From: Rhizomys pruinosus
Taxonomy: Eukaryota > Chordata > Mammalia > Rodentia > Spalacidae
Length of the DNA stretch: 64,000 bases
Assembly: GCA_009823505.1 (NCBI GenBank)
Contig: VZQC01005070.1
Location: 2,911,992 to 2,975,991 of the forward strand
Direction: 5' to 3'
In this document: piece after piece, positions 1 to 9,539 of the stretch
Layout of the letters: the number at the start of each line of letters is the position of its first letter
Numbering within the stretch: position 1 is the first letter of the stretch
Notes under the pieces: model-generated
Database searches by the model: none
Told to the model about the DNA's origin: nothing
The model's input: only the letters and a program-made list of their open reading frames with translations
Position numbers and translations under genes: made by a program

Positions 1-243
1 AAAGCTCATGGGGATTTTATTTGGGATTGCATTGAATCTGTATATTGTGTGAGTAGAATGGATATTTTTGCTATATTAATTTTCCAATCCATTAGCCATG
101 AGATGTTTCTCCATCTTTTGATGTCATTTTCATCTCTTCTTCAGGGTTTTAAAATTTTTGTATAGAGTCTTTGTGTCTTTATGTTAGGTTATTCCTATAT
201 ATTTATTTCTTTTGAGGCTATTGTGATTGGAAAGTATCTGCCT
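1..243 (-). mobile_element. L1 LINE fragment (ORF2 part, minus strand)
   Basis: The stretch reads as the reverse complement of the part of rodent L1 ORF2 after the reverse-transcriptase core. The same text type (isoleucine/leucine-rich 'gggattgcattgaatctgta' phrase) recurs near 63.83 kb. It runs off the left edge of the window and has no usable reading frame. Family assignment is by recognition; the subfamily is unknown. Confidence 0.75.
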
Positions 244-246
244 ATT

Positions 247-402
247 TTTTTGGGGGGGGGTATTTTTTTGAGACAGGGTCTCTCTTTAGTCCCAGCTGTC
301 CTGGAGCTCACTCTGTAGACCAGGCTGGCCTTGAACTCAGAGATCTGCCTTCCTCTGACTCCCAAGTGCTAGGATTAAAGATGTGTGCCACCATGCCCAG
401 CT
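247..402 (-). mobile_element. B1 SINE (minus strand)
   Basis: A T-rich tail is followed by the reverse complement of a 7SL-derived B1: 'gagacagggtctctc', 'gaccaggctggccttgaact', 'gtgctaggattaaag' and the terminal 'gcccagct'. The element is close to full length and moderately diverged. It abuts the L1 fragment on its left and may have inserted into it. Confidence 0.9.
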
Positions 403-454
403 AAAGGTCTCCTTATTTTTGAACGAGCAATTAAAACCAAGAATAAGAAGAAAC

Positions 455-586
455 AAGCTGGGCATGGTGACACATAGTTATAATGCCAACACTTAGAAAG
501 CTGAATCAGGGGGATTACTGTGAGTTTGAAACCAGCCTGAGCTACGAAGTGACTACCAGGCTATCTAGGTCTATATAGCAAAACCT
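455..586 (+). mobile_element. Degraded B1-related SINE
   Basis: The order of B1 landmarks is kept: 'gctgggcatggtgacacat', then 'aatgccaacactta', then 'gagtttgaaaccagcctga' and 'tatatagcaaaac'. Many substitutions suggest an old copy. The tetranucleotide run that follows may have grown from its A-rich tail. Confidence 0.65.
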
Positions 587-592
587 ACATAG

Positions 593-637
<45 letters not shown>
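593..637 (+). repeat. (TATC)n microsatellite
   Basis: About eleven uninterrupted CTAT units sit directly behind the degraded B1. The number of units is likely to vary between individuals. Confidence 0.95.
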
Positions 638-3600
638 GAAACTATAGTGGAGCAGTAGGGGTGAAAAAGAGGAAGATTACAGGATGTAACAAGACTATCA
701 GGATGGCAATCCATGTCTCTGTCTCCTTTGCACACGGAGGATGGACACTGTTGGGGGAAAGGAAAAGCCAGGACCCACAATTGGCAGTCGCTCAACCCTA
801 GCAGGCACCATTTTTGACATTTGTTAAGAACAAAGGTTCTCAAAGCATGGGCTCAGGGCTAGCAACACCTATATTAACCTTTCCCAGCTAGAGATATACA
901 TCCTGACCTCCTAAAACAGAGGCTCTTGAGCGGGGCCTTCAGCCTACTCATTTTTAGAGTCCTCCAGGTGATTTTTGATGCATACTAAATCTTGGCCATT
1001 GTCACACTGGCAATTACACATAATCAAAGCTGTGATTCCTAAGGGTAAGAAAATACTCAATCTCAATTTGATGAGGTTTGGTCACCACAGGGACTAAGCA
1101 CTACTATTTTTCAAAATGGTTTTCAAAATGTGAGAAATATTCCTTTTTTATAACTTTATCTATTTAATATCTGCAGAAAATCACTTAATGTTACCACCTT
1201 AACTTTCTAAAGTAAATGCTGAACTCTTTGTAAGCCCTGGAAAACAGCTATATTGAGTCTCTGAATTATCACCGTTCCTAACTGTGACATAATGCCAGGG
1301 AAAATCAACTTAAAGGGATAAAAAGTTAAATCTGTATCCCCCCTTTCTTTGTAATTTTAGATTTTTATTTTTTGACCCATGAGTCTCATAAAGGCAGTTG
1401 TAGTACACATACCTAAAGGCAGGAATCAAGGTGTAAATTTCATTAAATTTATCCAAGCTGTTTTGGGTGCTTGTACATTGTTAATTTGGGAAGCAAACTT
1501 AATTCATTAAGTTAAATTATCCTACAGGTAAAAGAGAATGTTACAAGATGATACTGTATAACACAAAGATTATAGAGAACATTTGTATATGTTAATCACA
1601 AAGTTATTGTTATACAGATTTTAAGTAAAACAAATATGAACAACAACAATTTATATTTCCAATTAATTCAGATGTATCAACGTTTTTATCAAAACCTTTA
1701 AACCAGTGTTGTTTAATATAGACAATTTTACTTTTACTAAGTCCTAAAATATCATGTAATTTGTAGCTAGAGTTTGGGCAAAATTGGATACTTGTTGAAC
1801 TCACATCAATTAAATATACATTAATTGAATATAGACCCGTGTCCCTCTCCCAACCCACCCACCCCTCCCGATTCACCATTTCCAAACCTTTTTGCCAAAA
1901 ATTTTTCAATTTAATCTTAAAACTAACTATGGGGAAAAAATTTGAATGTTCCCACAGGTCAAAACATCACCAACTTAATGGCTGAGAAAGAAAAGATACA
2001 GTCTTGCATTGTGTGGGATGTACCAAGAAATACCAGCAGAGAAGTTGGCCCATCTAAGCATTAAAAAGAGGAAAATCCTCAGTCTGCTACAGGCATCAAA
2101 CATCTCTGTGGATCCTATTTGTAACAACTGTTTATAAAGAATCCTAATGAACCTTTCACCATTCTAGGTGCTGCAAACTTACCTCCTTTTCATAGAACAA
2201 AGAAAAATATGATGGTAATGAAGTCAATCTCTAACTGTAAATTAAAGCTGACTGTTATAGAGGTTATCTCTTATAAAACCAGTAAAAACTGCTTTCTTTA
2301 ATTGACTAATAGACATAGGAACTGTGAAAAGGATTATTCTCTATTCAGAACCAAATATAATACTAGAGTCTTTAAGCTGTGCATTTAAGCAAAATATATT
2401 AATACAGGAGAGGTCTGATATCAGCAATGGATTATTCTGCCAAGGAGATGTTGGTCAGGGGATCCAAGCCCCCCACCAAAAGGTAAAGGCAAGGCTTCTT
2501 GCCTGTAAACTGGGATACCTGCAAGAAGAGAGGCGGTAAGGCCCTGCTGTCAAAGATCTGATGTAAGCATGGGAAAGATGTATTGAGACCATACTTGCAA
2601 GTGGACAGATGGTCTCTGGAATACCAGAGAGTGCTATCAAAGGCCACTAAACCAATAAAGCAAATATTGGTCTCCTTGAGTCAAGCAAGACTCCTCTGTC
2701 AGTATCAGCTACACCTCACCTGCCTGGAAATACTGTGCAGCAGTGGCAGCTATATGTCTGTATATCTCAAATCTAATTGGCTATTAGCTCTCTCCTTGGA
2801 GGAGTAACTCATGGCTGATGCCATAAGCTTTCATCCTCTGGTGGTTAGGAGATGTTATGAGCCACAGTAAGACCTTGTCATCTTTTACAGAAAAAACATA
2901 ATTCATGGATTAGCATACCATCCAAACATCTGTGTCTATACCAAAGTAACCTACCATAATAATTAGTACTGTTTAAATATCTATATATCTAATTGCTTGT
3001 GCTTCATTAGTAGAATTGAAAGATTATTCCTGGATAAACTGTCAGCCCATGAAAAGAAACAGCCAGAACTGGTCAGAGTCCAAAATGACATCTCCAGAGA
3101 AAGCAGACTGTTTTGCTTCTCATCCACTTGTGTCCCTTTTCTAAGCCTAAGGAACAATCTGTGGAAGAGGGGGCGTGGTAGAATATAAGGGCTGTGATTG
3201 GGGTGAATGGTGAAACTACAGCAATATAGACTGGATGCTTATTTGATTGGCTAGATTGTACATACAAGCCCCCCCATCTGGATGGTGGGAGCTTTGGGCT
3301 GTGCGGGTTTGGGCACAACTGCTTGCAAATTGGTTTTACATGAATGATGCTTGTACTCAAAACTTATTACTTATTGTTAAAAAAATAAATGAAAATAAAC
3401 ATAAAAAAATAAACATAACTGTTGCTATGTGAAAAAAAAGTGAAAAAAAAAGTTAAATCTGGCTCCTAAGTCTAATTAAATGTATTTTGGTGTTTTAGGA
3501 TTCAGCTATGTCCTCAGAGTCTCTTCGTATCTCAACAGTGCCCAAGCTGGCTGTGACATTGTGACATCTTTAACAGAGATCTCTAAGGACATTCCAAATC

Positions 3601-3640
3601 CAAATTATGATAGTTTGGGAGATTTTGAAAGTTTTAACAT
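638..3640. other. Single-copy-looking non-coding DNA
   Basis: I see no recognisable SINE, LINE or exon in these 3 kb. Reading frames are short and lack codon bias. The interval 2400-3400 is less AT-rich and could hide an old LTR, for example around a GC-rich patch at 3165-3310, but I cannot name a family. An A-rich stretch with 'aaataaa' phrases near 3380-3450 resembles a decayed retroposon tail. Confidence 0.5.
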
Positions 3641-3641
3641 T

Positions 3642-3877
3642 TTCTCTTTTTAAAATTTTTACTTTACTTTTATTTTTATGTACGTTGAGTGTTTCACCTG
3701 CATGTATATAAGTACACCCATGTCTGTAATGTTCCCAGAAGCCAGAAGTGGGTATATGCCCCCTGGATCTGGATTTTTAGAGGGTTTTCAGCAACCATGT
3801 GGGTGCTGGGGACTGAACCCTGATCCTTAGCAAAAGCAGCCAGTACTCTTAACTGCTGAGCCACTTCCCCAGTCCCT
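3642..3877 (-). mobile_element. B3-type SINE, old copy (minus strand)
   Basis: The reverse complement carries a tRNA-derived head ending in 'ctgagccacttccccagtccc', the 'accatgtgggtgctgggga' block over the B box, and an A-rich tail (read here as T-rich at 3642-3680). Several substitutions inside the B box suggest it is no longer transcribed. Confidence 0.8.
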
Positions 3878-3879
3878 AA

Positions 3880-5130
3880 CTCAGAATTACTAATGAGCAA
3901 ATCTAGACTACAGATCAAACCAGCTAAAAGTGTAACTACAGACATTATGCCCTTGCTTTGCAGATTATCTAGGACAACAGGCAGTATTTCCTCCCCCACC
4001 ATTCTCAGAGAACAGAAGGAAAAAAAAAAAAAGACAATAAATAGGGAGGGTTTATCTGGACAGACAAACCTATTTGAAGAGCTCTTATAAGCCTGTTTAA
4101 AACATTTCTTCAAAGGCGTTCCTGCAACAATTATTACAGCTCATTTGACTGCCAATGTGCTCTCTGTTGTTAATCAGTCAGTCATTAACCTCCATAATAT
4201 CAATGTATTGTCACGATGCATTTCAAAGAGGTGAAGGAAGATGGCAGAGGAACTGTTTAATCTAAAAGAGCCCATTATTTATTCTCCCAAGGTAAACCCT
4301 CACAACAAAGATTTTATCTCAGGTGCTCAGCCCCCTGTCCTAGGGTCTTTATTGAGGTTCATATCCAAGGTTCCCTCTGATTGCCAAGGAAATGTTCTCC
4401 TAGACCAAATAACACAGTTGGAAAAATTGCCCGACTAGGACAAAGATAAAATTCAGGCGAAGGTCTAGAGTTAAGGGGTCTGAAAGAGCAATTGCTCTTG
4501 CTTTCTTCACTAGCAGAAAGCTAAGCTTCAGACAAAGACACCAGGAGAGGCCAAAAGGGGACCATTAATTATCTAGAAAATAAACTCTTAATGTCCTTAG
4601 ATTGTAGTTTTTCTCCTAAAAGTGGTCATTTAGAAACCCTCCTGGATTTCAAGCCTGTGGCAAGTCCTTACATCAGTCTTCTCCTAGGCCCTGTGCATCC
4701 TCCACATGCTATGTAGCTCCCTGCTGCCTGTCTATTCAACTTCAAGCAATTGGTGGGGGTTATGGATTATGGGATGTTCTCAGAAAGCTCTGAACATATT
4801 ACAGTAGTAGGCAAAATTTTGTATCACTGTGATTTTTTTTCTAAGGAGAAATCCTTAGATTTCATCAAATTGCTAATCAAAGGTTGGCTAAAGAAGCTGT
4901 GGGTTGTAGTTCAATTAGTGGATTCCTTGCCCAGCCCACACAAAAGCTCAGTTGTATGTAAACGGGGTATGGTGTGGCAGGGCTGTATTCCCAGGACCCA
5001 GGAGGTAAAGGCAGAAGGAACAGAGGCCAAGGTCACTTTTGGCTAGGTAGGTAGTCAATGCATAAGTCTAAGATACATTAGATATTGTCTTTAAAAGGTA
5101 GAAGAAAATCACCAGAAATACTATCACAAT
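3880..5130. other. Single-copy-looking non-coding DNA
   Basis: No repeat is clear here apart from a very weak B1-like phrase at 4968-5045. The 65-codon frame at 4241-4438 starts with an ATG but matches no family I know; it is more likely chance than a gene. Confidence 0.4.
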
Positions 5131-5262
5131 TTTTTAATCCCAGCACTTGGGAGGCAGAGGCAGGTGGATCTGTATGACCAAGGCCAGCCTGGTCTACATA
5201 GCGAGCTCCAGGCCAACTGGTACTAAAGGGAAACTCTGTCTCAAAAAGACAAGAAAGACAAA
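5131..5262 (+). mobile_element. B1 SINE, 5' end missing
   Basis: Characteristic B1 text is present: 'taatcccagcacttgggagg', 'aaggccagcctggtctaca', and 'aaactctgtctcaaaaag' before a short A-rich tail. The first ~30 bases with the A box are absent or unrecognisable. Confidence 0.88.
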
Positions 5263-5263
5263 A

Positions 5264-6671
5264 AAACTACCTCAGTTTAGACTTTAATGACTACACTAAT
5301 TAATATATGCAATGCACTGACTCACAAAGACTATCCATTTTTATATAGCAAACATCATCAGGTATATGAAATTTCAGGTTGCTCCATCTAACACATAATC
5401 TAATACAACCTACAAGCAAATTAGTAAATGCCTATTTATTAAATTCATAAATAGAAATATTTCAATATAGCACAAAACAGTATATTTAATAGTGTAATAC
5501 TGAAACATGATTGAAATTTAGATGTGTTTGTGTATGACAGGGTCATTTGCAGTTATAGGAGCTTTGTAATATGTAAACTGTATACACAGGCATTTGCATA
5601 ATCACAGTCTAGTTCATGATCTCTGGCTGCGTACATTTATTTTCTGAAATCATATTTTTGAGGTTATTAGTATATCTCTTATACAAAGGCATTAACCCAA
5701 GAAATTTCCAAATAATAGACTGGTTTTTCCCTCCTAAGACAGTTGCTGATTTGCTTCTAAACATTTAAAAGTCTCTTTCCATGCATAGTCCCCTGAAAAA
5801 AAATTTAACCCCACCATCCAACCTGGAAACACAGTGGCAGAGTACACATCTGCTTAATAAAGAATCATCAGTAGAGAAAGGCAGACTTCCCCCAACCCTT
5901 CAAACCTCATTTTGCATACTCTCTTCTTCTGTTATGGCAATTTCCATACATGAAGCTATCAATTTGGTTAATTAGGGTTTAAAACTGCTATTTAAATAAG
6001 GGTGAAACTCTCTTCTCAGATAAAGCAATGCGACTAAATTATGCCTGTTGTCATAGATCGCCTTCTTCTTCACTAGAAGGCTTCAAAGCAAAACTTTGAT
6101 GTGAAGAGAGTCTTAGGGAATATGCATATGAGAAATAATCTTGAAAAGGAAACTTTAATGCCAAGTCTTAGAAAAGTAGAAAAATACAAGGAGCCAGAAC
6201 CTTACCTCTATTAGGTGACAAATTAAGGAATTCAAAGAGGATTTCTCTTTTTTGCATAAAAATGATACTCATAAAAATATACTCTATTTTGGCATCTCAA
6301 AATTTTGGATTTCCCTTGTTTCCAAACATTGAGATAAAAAAGCACATTGACTATTCATGACTATCCCTGGATGCTCAGAAGTACAGATAAAAGAAAGCGT
6401 TTGCAATGATCATTGTGGAAGACCCCGGGGTCTTAAAGAGGCTGACCTATTCCTTGCGTAGTTTTATTCTAGTTGACAACTTATCAATTGAACAAAAGAA
6501 GACAGTTTTGGCAGCAGCAGTGGAAGCCCTCCCTGGTGATAAAGCTCTGTGTTACAGCTTACAGCAGACTGAGGAGGTCTTTTCACAGACTACTTCCCAG
6601 GGAAAGGCAGGCTTCATAATGTCCATGTATAAAGGAATTTCAGGATAGTCGATATGAAGCAGAGTTGGAAT

Positions 6672-6672
<1 letters not shown>
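5264..6672. other. Single-copy-looking non-coding DNA with an orphan 80-codon frame
   Basis: The sequence is AT-rich and non-repetitive. The frame at 6406-6648 (80 codons, ATG to TAG) lies outside recognised repeats and is more GC-balanced than its surroundings. It has no signal peptide, membrane segment or motif I recognise, and no splice context is obvious. I treat it as unproven. Confidence 0.4.

Positions 6673-6674
<2 letters not shown>

Positions 6675-6714
<40 letters not shown>
6675..6714 (+). repeat. (GA)n microsatellite
   Basis: An uninterrupted run of about 20 AG units. Confidence 0.95.
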
Positions 6715-6719
<5 letters not shown>

Positions 6720-6834
6720 TGTGGGTGTGATTGTCGTGGAAGATTATGGATTGCGTATGTATGGGTATATATGTGTCTACAGGACAGAAGTCAACCTTGG
6801 GTAGTGTCCCTTTTTTTCATTATTAAGACTGGTT

Positions 6835-7026
6835 TTGGGCCTGGATTGGGACAGATTTGTCTATGCTGGCTCACTAGGGAATCTCAGGGGCCTTCCCCTA
6901 CTTTCCAGTGCTAGGATTTCAAGAAGCAGCTACCATACCAGACTTTCCACATGGGTTCTAGACATCAAACAATGATGCTCATGCTGCCACAGCAGACTTT
7001 ACTTACTGAGATATCACCTCTGCCCA
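6835..7026 (-). mobile_element. Degraded B4-like SINE (minus strand)
   Basis: The order 'ccagtgctaggatt', 'gctaccataccaga', 'cacatgggttcta', 'cacagcagactttactta', 'ctgagatatcacctctgccc' is that of a B1-derived part joined to a tRNA-derived head read in reverse. That is the layout of rodent B4/RSINE elements. Divergence is high, so the subfamily is open. Confidence 0.5.
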
Positions 7027-7091
7027 AGAGAGACTTTTTAACATAGACCTAAACACAGCATTTAACTGAAAAAGAGAAGCTTAAGGAAAGG

Positions 7092-7092
7092 A

Positions 7093-7132
<40 letters not shown>

Positions 7133-7175
7133 ATCTATCTATCATCTATCTATCTGCATCTATTTATCTATCTAA
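7092..7175 (+). repeat. (CTAT)n microsatellite, interrupted
   Basis: A run of CTAT units broken by 'catctat' variants, about 84 bp. Confidence 0.95.
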
Positions 7176-7230
7176 GAATATGGCAGTGACTGCTCAAGAG
7201 GTGTCTGTATTCAGTGTCTTTACAAATACC

Positions 7231-7451
7231 ATTATTCTGGGGCTGGAGAGATGTGTGTCAGTGGTTAAAAGCACCACATGCTCTTGTAAAGGCCCTAGGT
7301 TTGATTCCCAGAAACCACATCGTGGCTACCAACTGTCCATAACATCAGTTCCAGGAGATCTGACACCTTCTATTGACCTCCTTTGACATTGTAGGACAGA
7401 TGAAGGCAATACCCACTTCTTACACATAAAAATTAAAAATAAAATAAATAT
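7231..7451 (+). mobile_element. B3-type SINE, old copy
   Basis: The tRNA-like head 'ggggctggagagatgtgtgt' and B box region 'aggtttgattcccagaaacc' are followed by 'ccaggagatctgacacctt' and an A-rich tail with 'aataaa' phrases. Its tail runs directly into the next element. Confidence 0.85.
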
Positions 7452-7460
7452 ATGTTTTTA

Positions 7461-7600
7461 ATTTTATAACATTTTTATTGACATTTTGTGTAATTCATAC
7501 AACATTTCTCAGTCTAATTTTAGGCTCATCCCCCTTCCCATGCCCCCCGCCCCACCAGAGTTCATGCATTTTGCCACACATATCTTGCATCTTTTTTTCA
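7461..7600 (-). mobile_element. L1 3' end fragment (minus strand)
   Basis: The reverse complement is the end of an L1 3' UTR: the 'gcagaatgcatgaact'-type phrase, a G-rich tract (seen here as 'catgccccccgccccacc' at 7539-7556) and the final 'tcaataaaaatgtt'-like tail. The same tail ends the L1 copies at 8.8, 17.57 and 34.2 kb. Confidence 0.85.
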
Positions 7601-7777
7601 GTCTTTTTTTTATTGATATTCTGTGTATTTCATATATCATCTTTCAGTCCAATTTGGATACATTCTCCTCTCCCTGCCCCCCATCCCATCCCAGTTCATG
7701 CATTCTGCCGTACATGTCTTACATCTTTCTCTCAGTCTTTCCAAGGACTTTTTCTGCAGAGGCTTGTTGTTTACAAT
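7601..7777 (-). mobile_element. Second L1 3' end fragment (minus strand)
   Basis: A second copy of the L1 3' UTR in the same orientation, again with the C-rich tract (7675-7692) and the 'attcatgca' phrase. It starts anew at a T-rich tail at ~7601, so it is a separate insertion or a tandem repeat of the 3' end. Confidence 0.8.
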
Positions 7778-8825
7778 AAAATAAACATAGATGTGCATGT
7801 ATATTTCCAGTACGATGGGTCTTGTGGGTATATACCCAGGAGTGGTATGGCTGAGTCAGGTGGTAGGCTTATTTTGAGTCTTTTAAGAGTTCTCCACACT
7901 GCTTTCCACAGTGGTTGTACTGTGGGAGTTTACATTCCCACCAGCAGTGGATGAGTGCTCCCCTTTCCCTACAACCTCTACAGCCTTTGGTTTCTTTTGT
8001 TTTCTTGATCTTAGCAAGTCTTATTGTAGTGAGATGATATCTGAAGAGTTGGAACCAACCCAAATGCCCCTCGAATGATGAGTGGATAACAAAAATGTGG
8101 TACATCTACACAATGGAGTTCTCTGTAGCAGTAAAGATGACATCATGAAATTTGCAGGTAAATGGATGGAACTCTAAGCCATTATGATAAATGAAGTAGC
8201 ACAGTCCCCAAAAAACAAATGGGGAATGGTTTCCCTCATTTTTGGATGCTAGTACCAAATCCCCCAATCGAAAGGCAAGCTGAGCAGCATTATTGTTATA
8301 TTTCTTTCTATCTGAAAGCAACTGTGATGCTATAATGTGAATCTCTTAATGAGCCCTAGAATTAACTTACTGCTTACTTTTGGATGTGGTAATTAATATA
8401 TATGGGTGGAAGGTATATATTCATATTTTAGAGTAATATAAAATTAAAGGGAGAAAATGTGAACTTCTAAACTTATATCAGAGTTAAAATACAATACAGT
8501 TTATTCCAGGAGGACATAATTCTTGTACATATGTGATGTTTATATAAGCACATTTTGGAGCAATACAATAGGGAGGGAATCAGAACAACATAAGGACTGT
8601 GTCAAAGAACAGACTGATAATAGTTAAATTCTGCCCCAAACAATAAACCTTTGCAAAGAAAAACTTTAAAAAGACTGAGAGAAAGATCCAGGACATGTAT
8701 GGCAGAATGCATGATCTAGGGTGGGTTGGGGAGAAGGGAAAGGGGAATATGTCTAAATTGAACTGGAAAAAAAATGATGTCTGGAATACACAAAACATCA
8801 ATAAAAGTATAAAAAACAATAACAT
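7778..8825 (+). mobile_element. 5'-inverted L1 insertion (twin-priming type)
   Basis: Bases 8039-8825 are the plus-strand 3' end of L1 (end of ORF2, 3' UTR, A-rich tail). Bases 7778-8038 are the reverse complement of the L1 segment that lies directly upstream in an uninverted copy (compare 16500-16752). Only about 25 bases of L1 are missing at the inversion joint. This is the classic product of twin priming during L1 integration. All frames are broken. Confidence 0.8.
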
Positions 8826-9095
8826 ATTTTTTTAATCAAATAGCCATTATTCTTTTTTGGCTTCTGAACTTAGATCTCAAAGGATTGCTAAAGGACATAA
8901 AGGATATCATAGCATGGTTCCTGTTGGAACCACGGTATACATAGGACTCTGGTGAAAGGGAAAAAACTATTCACAAGGGTTCCTTGGGAAGTTAAGATGT
9001 TCGTATGATATACAAAGTTACTCCGTATAAGATTCCTGGGAAATTGTAGATTTTCCATCTAGAAATGGACTAAGACTATTATTTATTGCTGGGTT

Positions 9096-9268
9096 TTTTT
9101 TTTTTGTTTTTTTTTTTTTTTTGGTCTTTTTGAGACAGGGTTCTCCCTGTAGCCCCATCTGTCCTGGAACTCACTCTGTAGACTAAGCTGGCCTTGAACT
9201 CACAAAGATCCACCTGCCTCTGCCTCCCAAGTGCTAGGATTAAAGGCGTGTGCTACAACGCCCGGCGC
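9096..9268 (-). mobile_element. B1 SINE (minus strand)
   Basis: A T-rich tail (9096-9122) is followed by reverse-complement B1: 'gagacagggttctccctgta', 'gtcctggaactcactctgt', 'gtgctaggattaaaggcgtg', 'caacgcccggc'. It is full length and fairly well kept. Confidence 0.92.
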
Positions 9269-9292
9269 TTCGATTGCTGCTTTCAACATTTC

Positions 9293-9537
9293 CTTTTTAT
9301 TTTTAATTTTATTTATTTTTGTATGTGTATGAGTGTGCTGTCTGCATGTAGGTTCGTGCACCCGTGTCGTGCAATGCCGCGGAGGTCAGAAGAGGGTCTC
9401 AGATTCCCCTGGAACTGGAGTTCTCCTGGAATTGGAGTTACAGATGGTTCTCAGCCGCCATGTGGGTGCTGGGGATCGAACCCCGGTCCTCTGCAAGAGC
9501 AGTCGGTGCTCTTAACCACTAGGCTATCTCTCCAGCC
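9293..9537 (-). mobile_element. Young B3-derived SINE, long subfamily (minus strand)
   Basis: The reverse complement has a near-perfect tRNA-type pol III promoter: an A box ('tagcctagtggtt'-type) and a B box core GGTTCGATCC (read as 'ggggatcgaacc' at 9471-9482). The body keeps many CpGs, a sign of recent insertion. It carries the 17-bp tandem duplication (9405-9440 region), placing it in the long subfamily. Confidence 0.92.
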
Positions 9538-9539
9538 CT

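Noticed and set aside
593..637. CRISPR-like regular repeats (also at 7092-7175 and 26848-26926)
   Set aside because: They are uninterrupted tetranucleotide microsatellites without spacers, in a eukaryotic genome.
4241..4438. 65-codon frame starting with an ATG in a purine-rich context
   Set aside because: No family resemblance, no conserved motif and no neighbouring exon signals; chance frames of this length are expected.
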